Shown: positions 22,803-35,880, numbered from the stretch's first letter. The stretch is 64,000 nucleotides of DNA from Lineus longissimus (GCF_910592395.1 NC_088316.1:10542001-10606000); one strand, 5' to 3'. Translations and numbers: made by a program. The notes: a model not told the origin generated them from the letters alone.

Positions 22803-25800
22803 ATGGCCATCAACACGCCGAATGTTGGGGCGTTGAGTTTTGAATTAAATGCCGAATTTTCATCGTTTACTGAACTTGAAAAGGCAAAAAGAATATATGA
22901 AGATGTAAACTTTTGCAAGGTGTATACTCGGAGGTCTCGAACGATCGAGAAGTGCCTGAAACGGACGCCGAAGCGGCACTTTAATCCACAACTGCAGTTT
23001 GGCGAGCTGGAACTCTATTGCATACATGGCGGGAAGAAATTCAGCAGTCGTTCGACGGGGCAGCGCCCTAATCAGTCGTAAGTAAATCACTGCAAATTTA
23101 CGAACTTGCTAAATGTCTAGGCTAGCTGTCTGTGCATGCCTCATATCGGGCAAAGCATTGTCGCAGTGCATCCATCCATTGCATTGCCATGCACATGATT
23201 ATCCACATGGCCACCATGCATCATCATGTGCATGATCTCAGCACTGCAGTTCATATGCACCCAGCTGTGTGTACTTTGTACAAATGTAGACTAGGGCCAG
23301 TCCTACCCTATCAATCCTAGCGCTCAGGAGCAATTCCCTCTGAGGCCCGAGAGCCAATGTCTGCTGCCTTAGCTAGCGGAAGGCAGGCGTGCTCAGTCGT
23401 CATGGACATGGACGGTGCTGTAAGCCTATGTAGTACCGTCCTCAGTAGTCAGTAGGCCTACAGTACTGAATGTGCTGAAGGCAGTGCTAGGGCAGTCCCA
23501 GGGGAGGCATGCAATGACTGCTGTAGGTAGGCCCGCCCTAGCTAGCAGGCGTGCATGCTGTAGTGTAGTCACTCGTCTACCACTGTCAGCCTTTTTCGGG
23601 ACGCAAATGTAAGTATGTACAGGGCTACAAACATTAACCGGGTGGGCGCTGTCAGCTTGACATCAAAAATAGACTATAACTCTCCAATGACCCTGCCGTG
23701 TTCCGACTGTATCCTTTCACTTTCCAGTTTCTAGCTAGAACAAGCACAACCCATGAAGATCACCCTTCAAAAACAATTTCAAGTACCACTTTGGCATTTA
23801 TTCTAAAGCTGTCTCCTCTTTTCTTTCAGTACCAACCAAAAGGAGTGTCCCTTTCAGCTGAAAGTGCAAGCCACTGCGGACGGGGAACGTTTGAAAATAA
23901 CGAAGTTTGGTGACAAGGGTGATCACAATCATGCAATAAGCAAGGTAAGTCATACATGAACATGTACTTTTATGGTGTTATTGGGCCTCAGTAAAAATCT
24001 GTTTGTCCAACACACAATATAACTTAATGATATAAGCATTTGTAGAAAAAGAGAAAACAAATGCAGGCAAGTTGATTATTTCAATGACCGGCAAATGGTC
24101 TTTTTTGACAAGAGGATTCACTGAGTGAGTAACACGAAGTATTACCAAAATAAGCCACCGTAGCACAGTGACAGCTGCGCAGTCTGTTTTACAACCAAAA
24201 GTTCTCCCCTTCTAGCTATACTGTTCAGAACCACTACCCAGAAATTGAGGTAAATCACTTCAAAAAGAACAAGCCTAAATGAACCTAACTTACAGTTACA
24301 TGACTTACTATTCATGATAATGCTACATTTCTTTACTGTTACAGGCATCCTATGACTACCTTCCCAGCGTACGGAAACTGGACGGCGAGGATAAAAAAAT
24401 GGCCGGACAGATGCTTGGTATGAAAGCAAATAAGAAGATTTTGCAGCACCACTTGCTGCAGAAGACCGGCAAACATGTTCTGTTGCGGGACCTGCACAAT
24501 TTGAATTCAGCTAATAACAAGTGCGGTGTGGATTTTGACAGCCTCTTGAAAGAAATGAAAACTGAAGAAGGTATGTACATGTACAGGTGTTCTATTCATC
24601 AACTTGCTGGATAAAGGAATCAAAACAAAGATAATGGTTGATTCAGGTCAAAGGCAACCACTTATCTAATATCTGTGAGTTTATCCAGGGCCAGAGACCA
24701 TCTGGCGTCAGCCTTTTTAAAGTCTGCCATGAACCAGTACCAATATATGTGCTGATGAAATTGGAAATTTGATTCCGTATTTGCCATTTCTACATTGAAC
24801 TTACAATGTACTTCCCGGCCAATGTTGCGGCATCCCAGTCAAAGCTTAATGTGTTTTGTAATAGTTTATTTCAGATTTTTTTGGCTCAGCTTGAACTATC
24901 CATCTCTGTATATTTCATATTGAGAGACTCAGATATGTTATCATTATTGCAGGTGCCACAGTAGAAACTCTGGCGGATGAAAAGAATGTCTTGCGAGGGG
25001 TATTTTATCAGGATCAGCAAATGAAGAAGAATTGTTCGAATCGTTTCCGGAGATGATTTTGATCGATGCAACGTACAATTTGTGGATGCCCTTGTACGTC
25101 ATACTTGTGGTCGACGGAAATGGAGAGTCCGAAATTGTTGCACTGTGGTTTGTGTCGCAGGAGGACCGTGAGACAACGCGACAGATGGTGAAATTCTTCA
25201 TCCAACACAATCCAATTCAATCACAGTTGTCATGGGGGATAAGGATATGACAGAAAGGGATGTGATAAAGGAAGAGCTGCCCGATGCCCAGCTCCTGATA
25301 TGTTTATTTCACACGTTGAAAACTTTCAAGCGTGAAATATCAACCTCTAAAATGGGGATATCGTCAGACCAAAGACTAGCCGTTTTAGAAGTTATTTCGC
25401 GTCTCGTTCACTCCAGTTGTGAACAAGATTACATGAACAATTATGGCCTATTGAAAGACATGAACATTTATGGTGTGAATCAGTACTTTGACAAGAATTG
25501 GCATCCCATTAGGAGCCAATGGGTAGAAGGTCTCAAGGACAATTTTCAGAACTTCATGACTAGGACAAATAACCGGCTTGAAAGCATGAATCAAAAGCTG
25601 AAGTCGGTAATCACAAAACATTCTAGTATGGTTGTGTTTTGGCGTGACCTGATAAAATGTGTGAAGTCTTTCAGTATTGAACGAAATTACCGTGCTGACA
25701 AAGTGCAAACTAAGGTTCCAATCAGTTTCTTTTCGTCAGGTTCTCTGCAGAACAAGTATCTCGAACACCTCACTCCTTTCGCTAATGACAAGATGAAGAA

Positions 25801-28800
25801 ACAGATAGATCTATCTGAAAGTGATGTTGTTCAGTCGGGCACGCCTGGAGATGATGATGATGATGACACGTATCGTGTGAAACCAAGGCACGGTGATGTA
25901 CAAGAGGGGGTCAAAGTGAACGCCTGTAGTTGTAGATTTTGGAAGACAATGTGTCTTCCATGTCATCATATACTTGCATGTAGGACTCACGTTGGGATGG
26001 ATGCGTTTGTGCCAGAGTTGTGTGCCAGGCGATGGACGAGAGAGAACTTTCTTCGTAGTCACCGGGTTTTCTTGCCCGAGTCTGCTGGTATAGCACCAGT
26101 TCTTGAACAATCTGTCCATGTTGTGAGTGCTCCGGCAGCACCGCGAATTCTTTCAGGACATGAGAAATATCGAAAGGCGATCGATGTTCTTCAGAATATT
26201 GCAACTGTGGTGGCAGAGATGGGGATGAAAAAGTTCAGGGGCATGATGCAGATGCTGGAGACTATCGAAGGACATGTGAAGGAGGGACGGGACTTCATTG
26301 TTATGGAAACATTGGAAAGAAGTGGTATGCATTTTTTATTAATTTCGTTAGAACGGTAGAGTTCTGATTCATTAGAACTCATTAGCACATACGAGACCTT
26401 GTGTAGGCTGAAGTCATTTACCTACATGTTCATAAATAGAATCTCTTTTAAAACGAGAAAAGGACTGCAAATGCCATGAGTCTGCCACTCTAGTACAAAG
26501 ATGTCGTCTTGCAAATGTTAATACTTGTTCTGAGCTCACTTTTACTAAGATTTGCAATATACATGTACATTTATTTGTTTCTTATTTAACAGGTGACAGC
26601 GCTCCAGTTGGTTGGTCTGATAGTTTTGACAGCACCATCGCGGACAACAATAGTGTTACTGGTGGTGATTCCCCCTCAGATGTGGAATGCACTAGAACTG
26701 TTTCTATTGAGAGTCCAACTGCAGGTGGCTGTGGTGGCAGCGCATGGCCTAAGGATGGACTGCACTCAGTTGTGATGGAGACATCAGAAAACTGTGGTAA
26801 ATACGTTGTGACATTGTCATAATATTCTAGCATCGATTTACATAAAGGATGCAAAAATAGCAGCTAAAATGTAAAATGTGGATCCTTGTCATAGCATAGA
26901 AAAGTTGTGTGAACTAGCCATCGATAAAGTGCCAGCAGTGAAGTGCCAGCAGAAAATAATGATGAATTTGACAAAATTTTAGCTTCATCATCTATGACTT
27001 AGATTAGATTGAATAAAGAATGTTGTCAAAATACCATTTCATTGAAACTTTTGATCTTCAGATAGCCAGACTGCACCCGAAACCTGGGCTAATGGTGGGA
27101 GTGCTTCCCGTTGCATCGACATTGGTGCTGTACCAGAATTTGAGAGTGAATCCTATGCCATTGATGAAACCAACAACCAGACCACTGATAGGACCAACGA
27201 CCAGACATCTGATGGGGCTCTTGGTTATGATAACAACACAACAGTTAACCAGGCAACACTGAAAGGTAATTTTAGGTTCCATTTTTATTCTTGATGATAA
27301 GACAGCTGGCGAGCACATTTTTTGTGGCGTGCATCTACTAACTGAAGGTTTTATGTTTTGTCTTGAAAGACCAACAATGAAACTGAGGATAAAATGATTG
27401 TTATTGTCTCTAATGTTGCATCATTCGCTCCTTTCTTTTCAGAAAGATTCTTGGAGTACATGGCCGAACAGGCAGATGGGGGCAGTTTGCGTGAGAATGC
27501 ACAATTGGCATTGTCAAGAAGGCATAAAGAGACCCAAATGATGCGGTATCGCACAAAAAACGATATCATGTATGAGAAGTCCCGCAACCATGCTGCCCTA
27601 GTTGACCTTCTTGGGGGTGATGTTGAGGAATTCTACACTCAAATTGTCCAGCATGAGGAAAGTCTGAGAACACATGTTAATGAAACTATGGAAATAATGG
27701 ACTCTTTGATGAATGCATTTGCAGAGGAAAACAGACTGGTTATCCCTGATGTGTTTGCAGGTAAAAGCACTATTTTTATTTACATGTATGTTATGTCCTA
27801 AATTGCAGTACTTCAAGGTAGAGGATACATGTAATATGAATGTAGAATTAGTTAATGTCACCTATTCTGGATGGCTCCTCTAATTATTTTTTACTAATAT
27901 GATTTTATACTGCTATTTCAACTTGAATTAGTTTACAACTGACAATACTGACATCATTTGAATTTTCCCCAAGAACATTTTGGCGCTCGAATAATGTAAA
28001 TTTGTCACCTTAGAGGTCAAGATCTCTAAAAAAAATAGTCGCCCAATTATTCTGTTTCTTAGACACGAATCCATTTTTCTCCACAGACATGACAGAGGAA
28101 GAGTTGTTTGGCAAGGCTAATGGAGTTGTTGAAGATTCAAGTGACTCTCGTTTCGTTGAACAAGATGTGGTCTTAGTAGACTCGCTCCCATCAATTAGTA
28201 AGTAATCAAACAAATTCTACAACAAATTGTCATTGGAAGCAGATTTGTCAGTTTAGTAATCATGACAGGCACAGTAAACACATGGCATACATGTCCCATC
28301 TAAGTGGCATGATGTAGTTAAATTGTCAAGGAAAAGTACCATTAGATTTTACCTATGTATGTCTTTACAATTACAGCCCTTTCTGATGAAGATTTGCTTT
28401 CAAAAATCAAGATGCCAACCAGAATGAAACGGAAGGGAAGACCGAAGGGAAATGACCTTACTGTCATTGGTCTGCCATGTAAGAAAGCAAAGGTTGCCAT
28501 GGGGAAGAAAAAGAAGCCAACTTCGTTCATTAGATTGTCATCTAATGAAAAAGAAAGGGGTATGTAACTTAAGTGATTGACACTATTGCCAATTACATTG
28601 CGATTCTGCAGTATTTCTCAATGGGCAACCAAGTTTACCTCTGTAATCATGAAATGAGTCTATGTTACCCGAGAACATCCTAACTTGGTCTCTTTGGACA
28701 CCTCATGGTGAGGAAATAGGCTGGACCACTGCACTGGTGGGCAGTGAAATAGGGCAGTGAAATGCACCAAAATTCAGTCACTACATTGAATTTTCAGCAT

Positions 28801-29197
28801 GTTCACTTAGAAATGTTGTTTTGTGATTTTTACAGCAATACTTAAGTGGTTCCTTAAAGATGAGGACATCATTGGAGATATCACTACGTGTGGCAGAGTT
28901 ATTTATCGGAGAGACCTGAAAAGAAGGACCATGACACCTCACAAGTGTATTACTGAAGACGTTGTTTCGGTTCAAAGAGTGAAAAAGTATTTCAGCACAA
29001 AGGCCTGGGGTGAAATTGAGAAAGCCATGGACAGTCTGAAGAAAGCCGCGTGGAATTGCCACGTATGCAGCAAGCGCCTCGATTCCAGTGAGAGTGTGGG
29101 TTGTGATGCCTGTTTAGAGTGGTACCATCTTTCGTGCATTGGCCTCTCTGTTCCTCCAAAAGCAGCAGTTTGGGTGTGCAGATCCTGTTATTTGTAA
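22803..29197 (+). pseudogene. MULE transposase-like gene: FAR1/ZSWIM-type zinc finger, DDE core, SWIM finger, C-terminal PHD finger
   Basis: Ten exons join in phase: 22803-23077, 23830-23944, 24345-24570, 24953-26324, 26593-26796, 27062-27265, 27443-27760, 28087-28197, 28377-28559 and 28836-29197. From exon 3 on, every intron is phase 1. Exons 1-2 give a FAR1/ZSWIM-like C2H2 finger ending GDHNHAISK. Exon 4 has the MULE DDE core (ILIDATYNLW, VVMGDKDMTE, NNRLESMNQKLK) and a SWIM finger (CSC-x9-CHH). Exon 9 has an AT-hook-like KRKGRPKG. Exon 10 encodes a C4HC3 PHD finger (CHVC...CDAC...YHLSC...CRSC), which reads histone tails. Two frameshifts in exon 4 (near 25025 and 25220) break the DDE core, so this copy should be inactive unless the sequence is in error. 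The gene lies just inside the MULE left TIR. Confidence 0.8.
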
Positions 29198-29199
29198 AT

Positions 29200-29690
29200 T
29201 AAGAATTGACCTTGTTGTTGTACATATCATTTCATTCTCAAGCTGTGTAAAGTTCTTCCAGTCACCTCATCTAGTCTCCGTTGTATTGTTACAAGACTGT
29301 TTTTTTGTCACTAGGGCATTATTTTGTAACACAGCATAGTCCTGGAAATATTGAGTGAATCAGAATTGACCTACTTGTTGTACATATCATTTCATTCTCA
29401 AGCTGTGTAAAGTTCTTCCAGTCACCTCATCTAGTCTCCGATGTATTGTTACAAGACTGTTTTTTTGTCACTAGGGCATTATTTTGTAACACAGCATAGT
29501 CCTGGAAATATTGAGTGAATCAGAATTGACCTTGTTGTTGTACATATCATTTCATTCTCAAGCTGTGTAAAGTTCTTCCAGTCACTTCATCTAGTCTCCG
29601 TTGTATTGTTACAAGACTGTTTTTTTTTGTCACTAGCACATTATTTTATAACACATCATATTCCAGGAAATATTCTGTGACCTACTTGTC
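29200..29690. repeat. three tandem copies of a ~160 bp unit
   Basis: Copies begin near 29200, 29361 and 29521 (GAATTGACCT...TGTTGTACATATC ... ACAGCATAGTCCTGGAAATA) and are nearly identical. They lie in the 3' UTR of the SWIM-PHD gene. AATAAA follows near 29728. Confidence 0.9.
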
Positions 29691-30056
29691 CACTCATCAT
29701 TTATGTGTTGTCAAAATATATATGTACAATAAAAGATCTGCTTTTAATTTTTCAAAGAATTTTGTGCTGTTTGTCTTCTTTGCATTAGGTTGTGCAACAT
29801 GTTGCACTAATACATCTTGTGACATCTCCTCTTGTACCCCTGGACCAAAGGTTAATGGCCCGGTTGTTCAAAGCCCCCGCTAAGTTAGCCGGTCGCTAGC
29901 ACTAGCCGGTCGCTAAAAATGCTATCCGGTCGCTAGTTATCCGGTTGCTAACTTTGAGTTGTTCAAAATGCTTTTCATCCCCTCGCTAACTATCCAGTGG
30001 CTGAACCCTTGCTATCTCCCATAATTCCCCAAAATCTCACTTCCCATAAAGCAAAC

Positions 30057-33000
30057 ATGGCCGATTTAAACAAATCAAACCCCCTGAGCTCTGCTCAACA
30101 AAACAAAAAAAGGGCCCGATCCGAGAATTGGAGCCCTGATGAAAAAGCTCTGCTTGCGGAGATGGTTGAGGAGAATTTCGGTATCCTCCTTAACAAAAAG
30201 ACAAATGTGGAAACCAATGCGAAAAAGCAGAAGGTGTGGGAGGGCATTGCCCTTGCTGTCACTGCACTTGGGACTAGCACCAGGACCTGGGACCAGTGCA
30301 GGGACAAGTGGCACAAGATGTGTACGAGTGGGAAAGAGTATATATCGAAGAAGAAGAGAGCGGCCAGTAAGACTGGGGGTGGCCCAGCTATGGAAGAGGA
30401 CACCGAGGACCCTCTTTTGGAGAAGGTGGGTGCCCTCCACAAAGGCAATCCATCTTGGCATGGCATTCGAGGAGGGAGTGAGACTGGCCCCACATCATCA
30501 TCATCAGCAACAGCCCTACCAGCACCTCGTCCAAGTCAACAGGCATCAACATCAGCCACTGCAGCAGCCAAATCTGGTGAGTTTCTTCAGGTTTTTATCA
30601 AAATTGGCCTGCAAAATGCTAGCCAGTGCATGCATTGAACACTTGAAATACATTGCCGTGTACATGATGTATGTAGCATGTACAGTGACAGAAAGCGTCT
30701 GCTATTTTGACCCAATTATAAACATTGGCACAGAGCCATAACCTGGCAGACATGGCGGTTCATGCCCATTTCGCCTTGTCTTTTTTCGCCTTTTCCCATT
30801 TTGCCTTTAAAAAATATACATTTCGCCTTCTCCTATTTCGCCTTTTCCAATTTTGCCTCTTCCCTATCCGCCTTATTCTATCTCGCCTTTGTCTTTTTTC
30901 GCCTTTTCATTTTTCGCCTTATGCTATTTTGCCTCTGTTTTATCTTGCCTTATCACAAGTTGCCTTATCCATTCTTGCCTTCGTCTCAGTTTGCCATTGT
31001 CTTAATCTGCCTTCTCCTATTTCACCTTGTCCTAATTTACCTTTGTCCTAATTCGCCTTCATCCTATCTCGCCTTTACCCGCCCCGCCTTTGTATTATTT
31101 CGCCTTCTTCCTACTGACTTTGCAACAAACTTGGTGTCTTTACCCATGTTTGTTGAGTCAATCCTCATATGAAAGTGTCTTCAACAGTGTTGAAGGGCTT
31201 CTAGGGTCCATTCGTGGGTACCCCCAACCAAAACCCGGTGGACATTGTCAAAATTACAAGTGCAGATAACTTCTCAGCCATTATAGTCATATTACATTAC
31301 ATACCATATTACAAAAGACTTTTGTCTCTTTTACCCATGTTTGTGGGGCCAGTCTTTCATATAAGAGTGTTTCCACGAATTATGTTTTGGTACCCTACCC
31401 AAGGCTGTTGCTTAATTACCAATATTTTCAAATCTTCATAACTTCTGAACCATCTACATGTAAGCTTACATGTATCTCCAAAACCAACTTAGTATCTTTA
31501 CCCATGTTTGTCAAATCTTAGAGTTTTCCAAGTCTTTCATGGAAATATTTTGGCATAGTGTTTTGGCATTCTTTGATGAGTAAGACTTGTGACCTGGTAC
31601 TATATAGGAGGGATGGGGGTGCTAAGTATTTTATTGATCATTCAAAGTGTGAGTGCTTCTGAAGTTCTTTATTATGGACTATGGTCAATAGGCCTACTCA
31701 AATCCAGCAATCTGGAAGATGTATTCCTTTGATCATTGGGGAATTATGAGGCCTTCTCACAGAACAAGTTAGCTCTCAAGAACGTCCCACGCAGTGTTCC
31801 CTTTAGATGGTTTTGGTATGTTTGATGTTCTTCATTCACAGCAATGCTATAACTTAGCATGAGATAATACAAGTCCCAAAGTTTTTTTGAACAGAATCAT
31901 TAAACTACTCAAAACACTGCCCCCCCCCCCCCCCCCCCCCCGCGAATAATAGACCCCTTGTAACGAAGGCGGATTGATAAAAGGCGAGGTGAGATATGGC
32001 GAAACAGGAGAAGGCAAAATGGGAAGAAGGCAAATTGACACAAAGGTCAATCAAGAAAAGGCAAGATGAGATAAGGCAGGATGGAACCAAGGCAGAATAG
32101 GACAAAGGCGAAATAAGAAAAGGCAAACTAGGATGAGGCAAGATGAGAGGAAGGCGAGTTAGGAAGAAGGCCAATTGGAACAAAGGCGAGATAAGACGAT
32201 GGCGAAATCGTAGAAGGCGAATTGAGAAAAGGCAAGTTAGGAGAAGGCTAAATGGGAGAAGGCAAAATTGGATAAGGCGAATAAGGTTAAGGCGAAATGG
32301 GCAGATACCGACATGGCATGGCCGCCTCCATTTTCACAAGCATGGGCTGTTCAACTGGCATCCAAAAGTGAGCCGTTGCAGCAGACAATAAAATCATGAC
32401 AATCAAGTATCAACATCACTATGATCACCTGACTCTGCTTAAGAATATCCACTAAGTCATGATCCATGACCAACACCATTTGAGCAGAAATATCACTTTT
32501 ATGCGACCAGTTTTGGGCACACACTCAGCCATGTTGCAACTGGGCGAGATCCGCTTTTATTTCATGCATATGGGATGCCTTCAAAGTAAAAAAAATGCGG
32601 ATCATGGGAGGGGACCTGATAACATTCAGTTATTGGCGGGGGCATGTCCTGGGAGGGACCTCTTAATTACCATGCATGAATCAGCTTTAAAATTCACACA
32701 ATTCTTTATTTTTTATTTTCAGATTATGTTCCCGTGTGGGAGGTAGGCGACAAATTAGATGAGCTGGAGAGGAAGTGCGCCGAATTAAATGCCCAATTCT
32801 CCCCTGTGACAACTGACAAGTTTCATGTCGACTTCCAGCAATCTGAGCTGAAAGATCGTGAAGATGATGCCAGGGAAATGTCAGCAAGGGATATGGCAGC
32901 GTACATTGAGGGCAGAGGGTCAAAGCTGAAGTCGAAGAAATCAAAGAAGTCAGCTAAGAAGACCAGCAATGCCAAAAACTCTGAAAGTGACATGGGGTGT

Positions 33001-33135
33001 AAATGCTATTGCCCGGTGCAGCATGCCTTTCTCGTACAGGAGCTTAAGAACGCGAAAATCAAGGAATTACTTTTGTTGGCAGAGCTTGAGAAGATTCGGG
33101 GGAAGGACAGCATGCAAGTGAACAATGAACAATGA
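30057..33135 (+). CDS. H1 ORF1: Myb/SANT-like DNA-binding protein with coiled-coil tail
   Basis: Two exons, 30057-30576 and 32723-33135, join in phase (donor G|GTGAGT, acceptor TTTTCAG|AT) into an intact protein of about 310 residues. Residues ~20-100 form a SANT/Myb-like trihelix (ENWSPDEKALLAEMV ... QKVWEGIALAV ... WDQCRDKWHKM), followed by a Lys-rich and a Ser/Ala/Pro-rich linker. Exon 2 supplies acidic and basic helices and a final leucine-rich coiled coil (VQELKNAKIKELLLLAELEK). In Harbinger elements this partner binds element ends and brings the transposase into the nucleus. The start follows the left TIR by 200 bp. The 2.1 kb intron contains the foldback element at 30740-32340. The gene is intact, unlike its transposase. 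Confidence 0.8.
30740..32340. mobile_element. foldback element made of inverted minisatellite arms
   Basis: The left arm (about 30765-31110) repeats TTCGCCTT(N)TCCTAT with a period near 15 bp. The right arm (about 31970-32300) is the same minisatellite on the other strand (AAGGCGAAAT...). Outer tips share CATGGCGG / CCATGC...CCGCC and GCCCATTTCGCC in inverted orientation. The middle is unique and has a C20 run at 31921-31940. It lies in the H1 ORF1 intron. Confidence 0.7.
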
Positions 33136-33261
33136 ACTGTTATTGAAAGAGTTAAAATTGGTTGATAAATATTTTATTAATTGACTAGAGTTTTAAGCAA
33201 ATTGTAAATACAATTAAATGTTGATCCATCAATCTATGCGATAATATCAATATCCCATTGC

Positions 33262-34958
33262 TCAAAAGAATGTGTTTGACACATATTCCCTAGTGGCTCG
33301 TCCATTCTGATGTCCTTGATAGACCTCCTCCTCATCACTACTACTGTCATTGCTACTGCTGCTGTCACTATCACTACTGTCCTCTAGTATGTGCAGCCGC
33401 CTGTCTACACAAATATTGTGAAGTACCCCACAAGCAACTATTATGTTACACACCCGGTCTGGCTGCATGCGTATCCCCCCTTTTAATACATGGAATCTGC
33501 GTTTCATAATCCCAAAGGTCCGTTCGATTATATTTCGGCCCCTGATTTGGGCCCTATTGTACCGCCTCTGACTTGGGGTCCCTGGGTTGAGATATGGTGT
33601 CAGCAAATATGGTTTACATGGGTACCCACTGTCCCCCAGCAGATAGCCTTCACGTGGATTCCTCTCTAGGTGCTGGGCAATCTCACTCTCTGAAGATATG
33701 GCTGTCATGGGTTGCCCCTGGCCAGCGCGCTACTATGTTGGTGAGCTTTTCTGAAAAGATAGATTGAAAACATATTGTCAGATTAGCAGCAAAAAGTTTC
33801 AATTATGTTATTTATCCAGCACAATTAACATTAATTGAAAAAAGGCCACAGGGTGCATGTTACTATGTGACACTCTGTATATCATATTTGAAATTATTTC
33901 AATAAAGGCACCCCATATGAAATATAGGTCATGCTGGCAGAATTGATGATGTCATCATTTTGTACTGTAAACAACTTTATGAACTTTTTATGAAGTACCA
34001 CTTTTCCAGTTGAAATTCATCAGTTTATTCATTAGGTACACCCCTATTGAGTTTGGTGAGGGGTAGGTTACATACTAAACCCAGACCTAACCTGTCATTA
34101 ATTTGAAATCAGTGAGTGTTGTGTTTTTGGCTGAAGATTTACTCAGTCAGTCACTGATCAGCAACGCAGTTGATCAGTACACTTCAGTGTACTGTGTGCT
34201 GGCCTACACACACTACAGAGAAACAAACACTGCCGACAGCAGATATGATGATAATCCATGATAATATAGCACTACAACAGGCCAGTCTAAAGACAGTGGC
34301 TTAGAAAACTTTTCTCTCTCTCTCTCGGGGGGGGGGGGGGGGGGGTAGCTATAGGATGCTACTCACCTTCAAGATTGCAAATGCCCTGTACATTTATTGA
34401 GTAGAAATGCTTCCTGCAGAAAAAGGCAGCCTCATACAGCATTGGGTGAGCCATGGCCTCAGCAACTTCTCTTGGTGGATAGGGGGCTTGGATTTTGATG
34501 TGGGTCCCATCCACACATCCAATGACGTTTGGAAATCTGTATTTCTCCATAAATGTTTGCCTGATGTGTCTTCGCTCCCCTGCATCAGGCCACCTGATGA
34601 ACCTGTCTTTTTGTTCCACCAGGGATGCAGCCACCGTATGGATGATTCTCGATACAGTCCCCTTATCTATGCCAAAAATGTCACCAACATCGTCCAGAAA
34701 AGATCCGGATGCAAAGAATTTGAGGGCGACCAACACCTGTGTTTCCACATTCAGGCTGTGATTTCTGTCCGTGTCCCTCATCAAATCATCCCTCACCAAG
34801 TCACAGATGAAATGTATGCCTTCAGAATTGAATCTGTACTTTTTCTGCAATTTTATCTCACTAAATTCCTCCAACGGCAATGGTCTGTGGCGGAAATTAC
34901 GCTGAAATCTGCGATTTTGGTCTGGAAAGTCCAGGAGCAGCATCCTGTGCGCAGCCAT
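33262..34958 (-). pseudogene. H1 Harbinger transposase (HARBI1-like, DDE_Tnp_4)
   Basis: Exon 1 (34958-34367) starts MAAHRMLLLDFPDQN. It contains the helix-turn-helix region (FASGSFLDDVGDIFGID, KGTVSRIIHTV) and the first catalytic Asp in VIGCVDGTHIKI. A GTGAGT donor and CTTTTCAG acceptor lead in phase to exon 2 (33750-33262), with ARWPGATHDSHIF carrying a conserved Asp, GDSGYPCKPYL the next Asp, and NIIERTFGIMKRRF the Glu. The tail is acidic and Ser-rich. Near 33690 the frame shifts right after SHIF and hits a stop, while the correct continuation lies in the neighbouring frame. A single small indel therefore inactivates an otherwise complete transposase. Confidence 0.85.
33751..34366 (-). other. 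intron of the H1 transposase with poly-G run
   Basis: Non-coding, bounded by consensus GT/AG on the minus strand. It contains a TCTC repeat and a G-run of about 20 near 34326-34346. Confidence 0.7.
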
Positions 34959-35574
34959 CTTGGATGATAGAGCAGACGACAAATGCTAGCGGTGGCTTAG
35001 CAAGGAGATATCGGTGCCCCCTGGGCCCGCTAAATATGACCAGATTTAGCAGGGAGATAATGACCCGCTAAGCAAAAAAAAATTTGAACAACCCAATTAG
35101 CGACTCGCTAAAGTTAGCAGGGGTTTATCCTGTACCTAGCCAGTCGCTAAGAGTTAGCGGGGCTTTGAAATTGAACAACCCAGCCCTTGTGACTGGATCT
35201 CCTGTTACACTGAGCGTTTAGCCACTGATTGCAGACGAAAATATTTTGGGGGGGAAAAACACCTCAAATTGTCACTTGGGTCTGACCCCCCCCCCAAGAG
35301 ACTGAAGGGGCAGACACCTTCTTGACTTCATCCAGTGGTAAAAAAACCTAATGAAAAAGACAAAATGACAATCAAAATCAAAATGAAAATCCCCCCCCCC
35401 CCCGACCAAGTCCTTTTTGGCTTCAAAATGCATTTGAGAGGTTGAATTGTGACTAAATCTCTTCTTACACCAGGTCAATCCTGATAAAACTTGTTGGCAT
35501 GGACTGAGGATGAAGTGCTACTGGTGTGGTCTATAATATTCAAAATCATGTGAAGTCACTGGCTCGCAGTTTCA

Positions 35575-35880
35575 ATTCACTGGAAAAAATTAAACAAATC
35601 CAGGACCACCAAAAACCTGCCGTACCCCTAGCCGGCAAACGAGGAGATACGCCAACTGCCGTACACCATAAAAACGGCAGTGACGTCACCGAAATTAAAT
35701 GCTTTTGCGCATGCTCAGATCACTGCCGTACGAATAGCCAAAAAATGTTCAGATACGGCTGCCGTACTATAAAAACCTAAACGGCAGTGACGTCACCGGA
35801 AGTGAATGCTTTTGCGCATGCTCAGATCACTGCCGTACGAATAGCCAAAAAATGTTCAGATACGGCTGCCGTACCCGTAT
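35575..35880. repeat. MULE right subterminal tandem repeats
   Basis: Two ~110 bp units share AACGGCAGTGACGTCACCG, ATGCTTTTGCGCATGCTCAG and ATACGGCTGCCGTA (about 35671-35771 and 35782-35875). The same blocks occur inverted, and more diverged, just inside the left MULE end. Confidence 0.75.

Larger units (their letters stand above)
29857..35185. mobile_element. PIF/Harbinger element H1, inserted in the MULE
   Basis: The left end GGCCCGGTTGTTCAAAGCCC and the right end (TTGAACAACCCAGCC) are inverted relatives. Each is followed inward by CGCTAA/GGTCGCTA-type subterminal repeats. The element encodes a Myb/SANT protein from the left and a HARBI1-like transposase from the right, convergent. The 3 bp target duplication is no longer identical. 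It lies wholly within the MULE, downstream of its gene. Confidence 0.85.

Noticed and set aside
30725-31172. Two overlapping plus-strand frames rich in Phe/Leu/Pro
   Set aside because: They are translations of the TTCGCCTT minisatellite arm, with no gene-like composition.
34407-34967. 186-codon plus-strand frame
   Set aside because: It lies exactly opposite the H1 transposase exon 1, whose conserved motifs explain the strand.
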